Origin: an uncultured Erysipelotrichaceae bacterium
Lineage (GTDB): Bacteria > Bacillota_I > Bacilli_A > Erysipelotrichales > Erysipelotrichaceae
DNA: 9,248 nucleotides
Direction of reading: 5' to 3'
Assembly: GCA_937957895.1 (NCBI GenBank)
Contig: CALFEZ010000218.1
Span: 1 to 9,248 of the forward strand
Position numbers and translations under genes: made by a program. The notes under the pieces were generated by a model that saw nothing but the letters and a program-made list of their open reading frames with translations, was not told the origin of the DNA and searched no databases. Position 1 is the stretch's first letter; every line of letters starts with the position of its first letter. Of the stretch, positions 6,000 to 9,248 are shown in pieces.

Positions 6000-6611
6000 A
6001 TGAAAAAATTCATGCCAAAAAAGAGTGAAGTAGAACAAGAACAACCACTCGCTGAAGAACTCAAAGAACTTCTGGATGCTACTTCATCAGAAACAACAGA
6101 AGAAACCACTCAAGAAGGATTTACAACTAACACCTTGAAGGAAGAACCAGTCCCGGTAATGCCTGTCGTTGAAGAAGTACGATCGACCGTGATCGAAAAA
6201 GGAACCGAGATCCAAGGAGACTTGAAGATCAAGGGAAATCTCGAAATGTATGGCGAAGTGATCGGTAACATCGATTGTGAGTCACATGTCGTTCTTGATG
6301 GCATCGTCAAAGGAAACATTGTGTGTCATAGTGCTCAGTTTGACGGTGGGGTGGTGACCGGAGATGTGCTGAGCAAAGATAAAGTGTATTTTGGAGAAAA
6401 GACCGAAGTATTCGGTGAACTAAGAGCCAACGTGGCTGAAGTTTTTGGAAAGATCAAAGGAGACTGCCAGGTCACTTCTGACCTGTTTGTCAAAGGGTCG
6501 GGTGCTGTCATCGGTGATATCAATGCCGGCAACATCACGATCGAAAAAGGTGCGATCATTCAAGGAGCCGTGAAAATTATCAAAGACGTTTATTTTGAGT
6601 TTGATGCCTGA
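6000..6611 (+). CDS. Bactofilin, polymer-forming cytoskeletal protein
   Basis: The 203-residue protein has an acidic, low-complexity N-terminal arm (about 1-60, rich in Glu and Thr, starting MKKFMPKK) and a bactofilin domain (about 61-195). The domain shows the regular glycine and short-hydrophobic repeats of a right-handed beta-helix, for example IQGDLKIKGNLEMYGEVIGN, GIVKGNIVCH and VIGDINAGNITIEKG. Bactofilins assemble without nucleotide into filaments, often at the membrane, and position cell-wall or polysaccharide enzymes. Only a short tail (VYFEFDA) follows the helix. It has its own promoter and an AAGGAG site, and it sits alone in its transcript or with the HD-GYP gene 236 bases on. The basic first residues could aid membrane contact, as proposed for the family; that part is inference. 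Confidence 0.93.
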   Translation: MKKFMPKKSEVEQEQPLAEELKELLDATSSETTEETTQEGFTTNTLKEEPVPVMPVVEEVRSTVIEKGTEIQGDLKIKGNLEMYGEVIGNIDCESHVVLDGIVKGNIVCHSAQFDGGVVTGDVLSKDKVYFGEKTEVFGELRANVAEVFGKIKGDCQVTSDLFVKGSGAVIGDINAGNITIEKGAIIQGAVKIIKDVYFEFDA

Positions 6612-6613
6612 TC

Positions 6614-6664
6614 GGATCGTACATCGCCTTCACTGAGCGACTCATCTGTGTGATCATTCGATCC
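6614..6664. other. Three-part inverted repeat just after the bactofilin stop
   Basis: GGATCG (6614-6619) pairs with CGATCC (6659-6664). Within it TCAC with GTGA, and TGAG with CTCA around a CGA loop, can stack as inner helices. No T-run follows. It may be a 3' stabilising structure of the bactofilin messenger or part of a larger structured element with the hairpin at 6675-6738. Confidence 0.3.
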
Positions 6665-6674
6665 CATGGGTTCC

Positions 6675-6738
6675 AAAGCTGTCCTTCACAAAACTCGTCA
6701 TGGAATCAACTGCAAGAGTTTCGTAAAGGGCAGTTTTT
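6675..6738 (+). terminator. Long interrupted hairpin with T-run, terminator or RNA element
   Basis: AAAGCTGTCCTT (6675-6686) pairs with AAGGGCAGTTTT (6726-6737) over 12 base pairs including two G-T pairs. A four-by-four internal loop follows, then AAACTC (6691-6696) pairs with GAGTTT (6716-6721), leaving a 19-base terminal loop. The T-run 6734-6738 is at the base. It could end the bactofilin transcript, or be an attenuator-like leader controlling readthrough into the HD-GYP gene. An alternative stem, AACTGC (6708-6713) with GCAGTT (6730-6735), competes with it and would also be followed by T, which would allow a switch between two folds. Confidence 0.45.
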
Positions 6739-6750
6739 ATAACATTAACA

Positions 6751-6827
6751 GCAAACAGGGGGTGTGGTTGATGTTGTCGTATGCAAGTGGTTCAAGTAAA
6801 CGACAAACATACAACCACGGCAAACAG
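6751..6827. repeat. Imperfect hairpin flanked by 8-base direct repeats
   Basis: GCAAACAG occurs at 6751-6758 and again at 6820-6827. Between the copies GTGGTTG plus TGTT and GTCG (6764-6779) can pair with CGAC, AAACA and CAACCAC (6801-6818), with small bulges and a 21-base loop. Direct repeats around an inverted repeat resemble the footprint of a very small mobile element. A leader RNA structure ahead of the HD-GYP gene is equally possible. I checked it by eye against c-di-GMP riboswitch landmarks and found no match. Confidence 0.35.
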
Positions 6828-6847
6828 CGAACACAAAAGGTGATACA

Positions 6848-8752
6848 ATGCAATGGATTTTATCAGATCCCAGTACGGTCGTAAAAGCAAGTGAGAAACT
6901 CAGATCGTACTTCGGAGTCACAGAAAAGAAAGAATCATACAAGCTGCATGAGTTTTTTCAAGGACAATACTTAAACGAACAAATCGAATACAACAAACAT
7001 GCCTTCAGAACCAAAAAGGAAAACATCAAGCGGCATCGATTGATCAGAGGATCTGAAAAAATCGAGATCATCGTCCATCGAAAACCGATGATCAGCGATG
7101 AGGGTAGCATGATCGGGCTGTTATGCAAGGTCTATGAGCAACTCACTCACGAGGATTGTCAGAGGCTTTGCAGTGTTGACGACGATCAGTTTAGGACCAT
7201 CGTAGAAGAAGTCAATGATTTGATCGCAGTGACCGATCATCTGGGTGCTTTTCAATACTTGTCTCCACAATGGGAGAAGTTGCTGGGATACGATCGTCGT
7301 GAGCTTATCGGTAGAAAGCGTCAAGAAATCATGGAACATGAAGATGCTCAAAATATGGAAAAAGCCTTTGCTCCATACTTTGAAAGAAGGCTTCCTTTTT
7401 CCATGCTTGAATCAGAGATCATCACCAAGACAGGACGAAAACTGGTTTTGGAGTCCAGTGGTACTCCGATATTTGATAAACAAGGTCATTTTCAAGGCTA
7501 TCGCGTGATCAGCCGTGATATCAGTCTGAGAAAACGCATGGTAGATCGTACCAAGGAAATCAACAAGCAATTTGAAAAGATGGTCACTATCAAAGACAAA
7601 GACCTCATCAGCAAAGACATCTCGTTGAAGTTGATCGAATCCTATCAACAGGGAGTTTACAAAATATCGCGAAGCATCATCAATTCCAATTACAATGATC
7701 TATGTGCAACCATTCAATCGAGTTTGGCGATCATCGGTGAACTCAGCAATGTCGATCGTGTGTATATCTTTTCCTTCAACGACGACCAAACCAAGATGTC
7801 CAACACGTATGAATGGTGTTCCCAACACACAGAACCAGCCAAAAGTGATTTGCAGGATATGGATGTCGATATCTTTCCTTGGTGGATGGCACAATTAAAG
7901 AAAGATAAAGTCATCAATGTGTATGAAGTAAGCAAGATGTCTTATAAGCAAAAAAACGAAAAGAGTACATTGGAAATGCAAAACATCAAGTCTGTTTTGG
8001 TGGTCCCGATGTATGCTCAAAAGGAACTGATCGGGTTTTTGGGGTTTGACTCGGTGGTTTATCATAAACGGTGGAATGACGAGATCCCTTTGCTTCGCAT
8101 GCTTGCAGAAGTATTTGCCTTTACTGTAAAACGACAACAACAAGAAAGTCAGGTCCAAAAGACATTGAACAAAATGACAGCATTGTTCGAACAGACGATC
8201 GAAGCCTTTTCTTCGATCGTGGAGTTCATTGATCCTTATACTGCCGGACATCAACAACAAGTTGCTACTCTTAGTCGTGATATCGCACACAGGATGGGAC
8301 TTGAAGAAAAGACAGCCCATACCGTGTACTTGGCTGGAATGCTGCATGATCTGGGCAAGATCCATGTTCCAGCTACCATCCTTAATAAAACCAGCAAGCT
8401 CACACCCGCAGAGTTTGAGCTAGTCAAAGCTCATCCGATCACCGGCTATGAGATCATCAACAACATCGACTTCCCATGGCCGATCGCAGACATCATTTTA
8501 CAGCACCACGAACGGCTTGATGGCAGTGGACACCCCTACGGAATCAAAGAGGATGAAATACTGCTTGAGTCCAAGATTCTGATGGTGGCTGATGTCTATG
8601 ATGCCGTGACATCGCATCGACCTTATCGACCTGCACTTGGACAGGATGTAGCCTTTGATATACTCTATGAGGGAAGGGGTTGTTGTTTTGATAAAGAGGT
8701 GGTGGACACCTTTATTGAAATGATCCAAGAAAGAAACAAACAGAAGAACTAA
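6848..8752 (+). CDS. PAS-PAS-GAF-HD-GYP cyclic di-GMP phosphodiesterase
   Basis: The 634-residue cytoplasmic protein has no membrane helix or signal peptide. By eye it holds a weak PAS-like domain (about 1-100), a clear PAS/PAC domain (about 112-232, ending VISRDISLRKR), a coiled linker, a GAF domain (about 270-428, with VLVVPMYAQKELIGFLGF) and an HD-GYP domain (about 445-630). HD-GYP motifs are HDLGK (500-504), H529, HHERLDGSGHP (553-563) and VADVYDAVTSHRPYR (580-594). The metal-binding residues look complete, so it should hydrolyse c-di-GMP. In the signature motif tyrosine is replaced by H562 (GHP for GYP). Ligands for PAS and GAF are unknown. The ATG has AAAAGG seven bases upstream. No diguanylate cyclase domain is in the window. 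Its proximity to the bactofilin suggests control of envelope or motility states, which is inferred. Confidence 0.94.
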   Translation: MQWILSDPSTVVKASEKLRSYFGVTEKKESYKLHEFFQGQYLNEQIEYNKHAFRTKKENIKRHRLIRGSEKIEIIVHRKPMISDEGSMIGLLCKVYEQLTHEDCQRLCSVDDDQFRTIVEEVNDLIAVTDHLGAFQYLSPQWEKLLGYDRRELIGRKRQEIMEHEDAQNMEKAFAPYFERRLPFSMLESEIITKTGRKLVLESSGTPIFDKQGHFQGYRVISRDISLRKRMVDRTKEINKQFEKMVTIKDKDLISKDISLKLIESYQQGVYKISRSIINSNYNDLCATIQSSLAIIGELSNVDRVYIFSFNDDQTKMSNTYEWCSQHTEPAKSDLQDMDVDIFPWWMAQLKKDKVINVYEVSKMSYKQKNEKSTLEMQNIKSVLVVPMYAQKELIGFLGFDSVVYHKRWNDEIPLLRMLAEVFAFTVKRQQQESQVQKTLNKMTALFEQTIEAFSSIVEFIDPYTAGHQQQVATLSRDIAHRMGLEEKTAHTVYLAGMLHDLGKIHVPATILNKTSKLTPAEFELVKAHPITGYEIINNIDFPWPIADIILQHHERLDGSGHPYGIKEDEILLESKILMVADVYDAVTSHRPYRPALGQDVAFDILYEGRGCCFDKEVVDTFIEMIQERNKQKN

Positions 8753-8780
8753 AAACGATGTGGATAGCCACATCGTTTCT
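8753..8780. terminator. Bidirectional terminator between convergent genes
   Basis: AAACGATGTGG (8753-8763) and CCACATCGTTT (8768-8778) form a perfect 11-base-pair stem with an ATAG loop. On the plus strand it follows the HD-GYP stop by one codon-free step and is followed by TTTCTTT. On the minus strand the A-run 8751-8755 gives a T5 tail for the galactokinase transcript. Only 40 bases separate the two stops. Confidence 0.85.
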
Positions 8781-8792
8781 TTATATATACCC

Positions 8793-9248
8793 TTAGACAC
8801 TGATACAAAGTGCACCTTCTGTGCGTTGTCTTACGATCACAAAGCAATCCGGACCAAACACCCGCTGATAGTCTGTCTTGATGGTTTTTGTTATCTCTTT
8901 AGGAACAAACAACAAGATCGTTCCCGCAAACCCACCACCATGGACACGCCATGCTCCTTTGTTTTGAAGATGACTTTCAGCCATCATCAACCCCAAAGCA
9001 AGACCTTGCTTTAAGTCGTGTTTGTTTAGGACGTTTTGAAGATAATGAAAGGATGAATAACCTGATTCAATGATGTGTTTCAGGAAGGTTTGCATGTTGT
9101 TGGTTTTTATTGCTTCCAACACATCCAGCACTCTTTGATTTTCCTTTATAAAATGATATCCCCGAAGCAACACGCGAGTATCCATAACCTCATGCAGTTG
9201 GGGTAAAGAGCGATAGAAATCATCTTCACTCACGCGTGAGAGATAGTC
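8793..9248 (-). CDS. galK: Galactokinase, C-terminal part (partial at window edge)
   Basis: The visible 151 residues are the C-terminal end of a GHMP-family sugar kinase, best fitting the galactokinase form with the RVHGGGFAGT signature, which belongs to the GHMP C-terminal domain. Galactokinase phosphorylates galactose at C1 with ATP in the Leloir pathway. Other visible family features are ENQRVLDVLEAI near the start of the fragment and SGYSSFHYLQN and MMAESHL further on. The frame remains open to the window edge (DYLSR before a GTG at 9233), so that GTG is internal and the true start lies outside. The 3' end is intact, with TAA and a terminator. UDP-galactose from this pathway could feed polysaccharide synthesis, but that connection is inference. 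A closely related GHMP kinase is the main alternative. Confidence 0.88.
   Translation of the reverse strand, partial: DYLSRVSEDDFYRSLPQLHEVMDTRVLLRGYHFIKENQRVLDVLEAIKTNNMQTFLKHIIESGYSSFHYLQNVLNKHDLKQGLALGLMMAESHLQNKGAWRVHGGGFAGTILLFVPKEITKTIKTDYQRVFGPDCFVIVRQRTEGALCISV

Noticed and set aside
6745..6847. Cyclic di-GMP riboswitch ahead of the HD-GYP gene
   Set aside because: Short matches such as GGCAAACAG tempted me, but the ordered landmarks of the GEMM classes and the receptor for the tetraloop are not visible by eye.
9231..9233. GTG as true start of the minus-strand kinase gene
   Set aside because: The reading frame stays open to the window edge and the protein begins in the middle of a GHMP kinase, so the gene is cut by the window rather than truncated.

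Overview
The window looks like chromosomal DNA from a Bacillota (Firmicutes) or closely related Mollicutes-type lineage. The signs are Gram-positive style ribosome binding sites (GGAGGG, AAGGAG), sigma-A-like promoters, a Wzz-like adaptor, a separate tyrosine kinase and a PHP-type phosphatase of the YwqC/YwqD/YwqE (CpsC/D/B) kind, a sortase, a bactofilin and an HD-GYP protein. Several genes end in TGA immediately at or overlapping the next start codon, so TGA is a stop here and this is not the Mycoplasma code. The genus cannot be fixed from sequence reading alone.

Layout. Positions 1-777 hold no intact gene; two stretches read like decayed coding sequence. A minus-strand BY-kinase gene (799-1563) follows, with its own terminator. 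It faces away from a plus-strand pair (1699-3169) made of the Wzz-like transmembrane modulator and the PHP-family tyrosine phosphatase. The 135 bp between them carries divergent promoters whose -35 regions are spanned by one inverted repeat. Next is a three-gene cassette (3325-5429): a small secreted protein with a sortase-type C-terminal anchor, a sortase, and an unrecognised four-helix membrane protein, closed by a strong terminator. A 570 bp AT-rich spacer leads to a bactofilin with a clear promoter (6000-6611). A 236 bp spacer rich in secondary structure then precedes a PAS-PAS-GAF-HD-GYP protein (6848-8752). Converging on it from the right is the 3' end of a galactokinase gene (8793-9248, cut by the window edge), with a shared bidirectional terminator between them.

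How the genes may work together. Most products concern the cell envelope: control of polysaccharide chain length or export by tyrosine phosphorylation, attachment of a surface protein by its own sortase, a membrane-associated bactofilin scaffold, and removal of cyclic di-GMP. The link between these units is inferred from proximity only. The points most worth a second look are the altered Walker A motif and divergent placement of the kinase, the non-canonical sorting motif (IKETG) next to a dedicated sortase and an unknown membrane protein, and the structured DNA between the bactofilin and HD-GYP genes.
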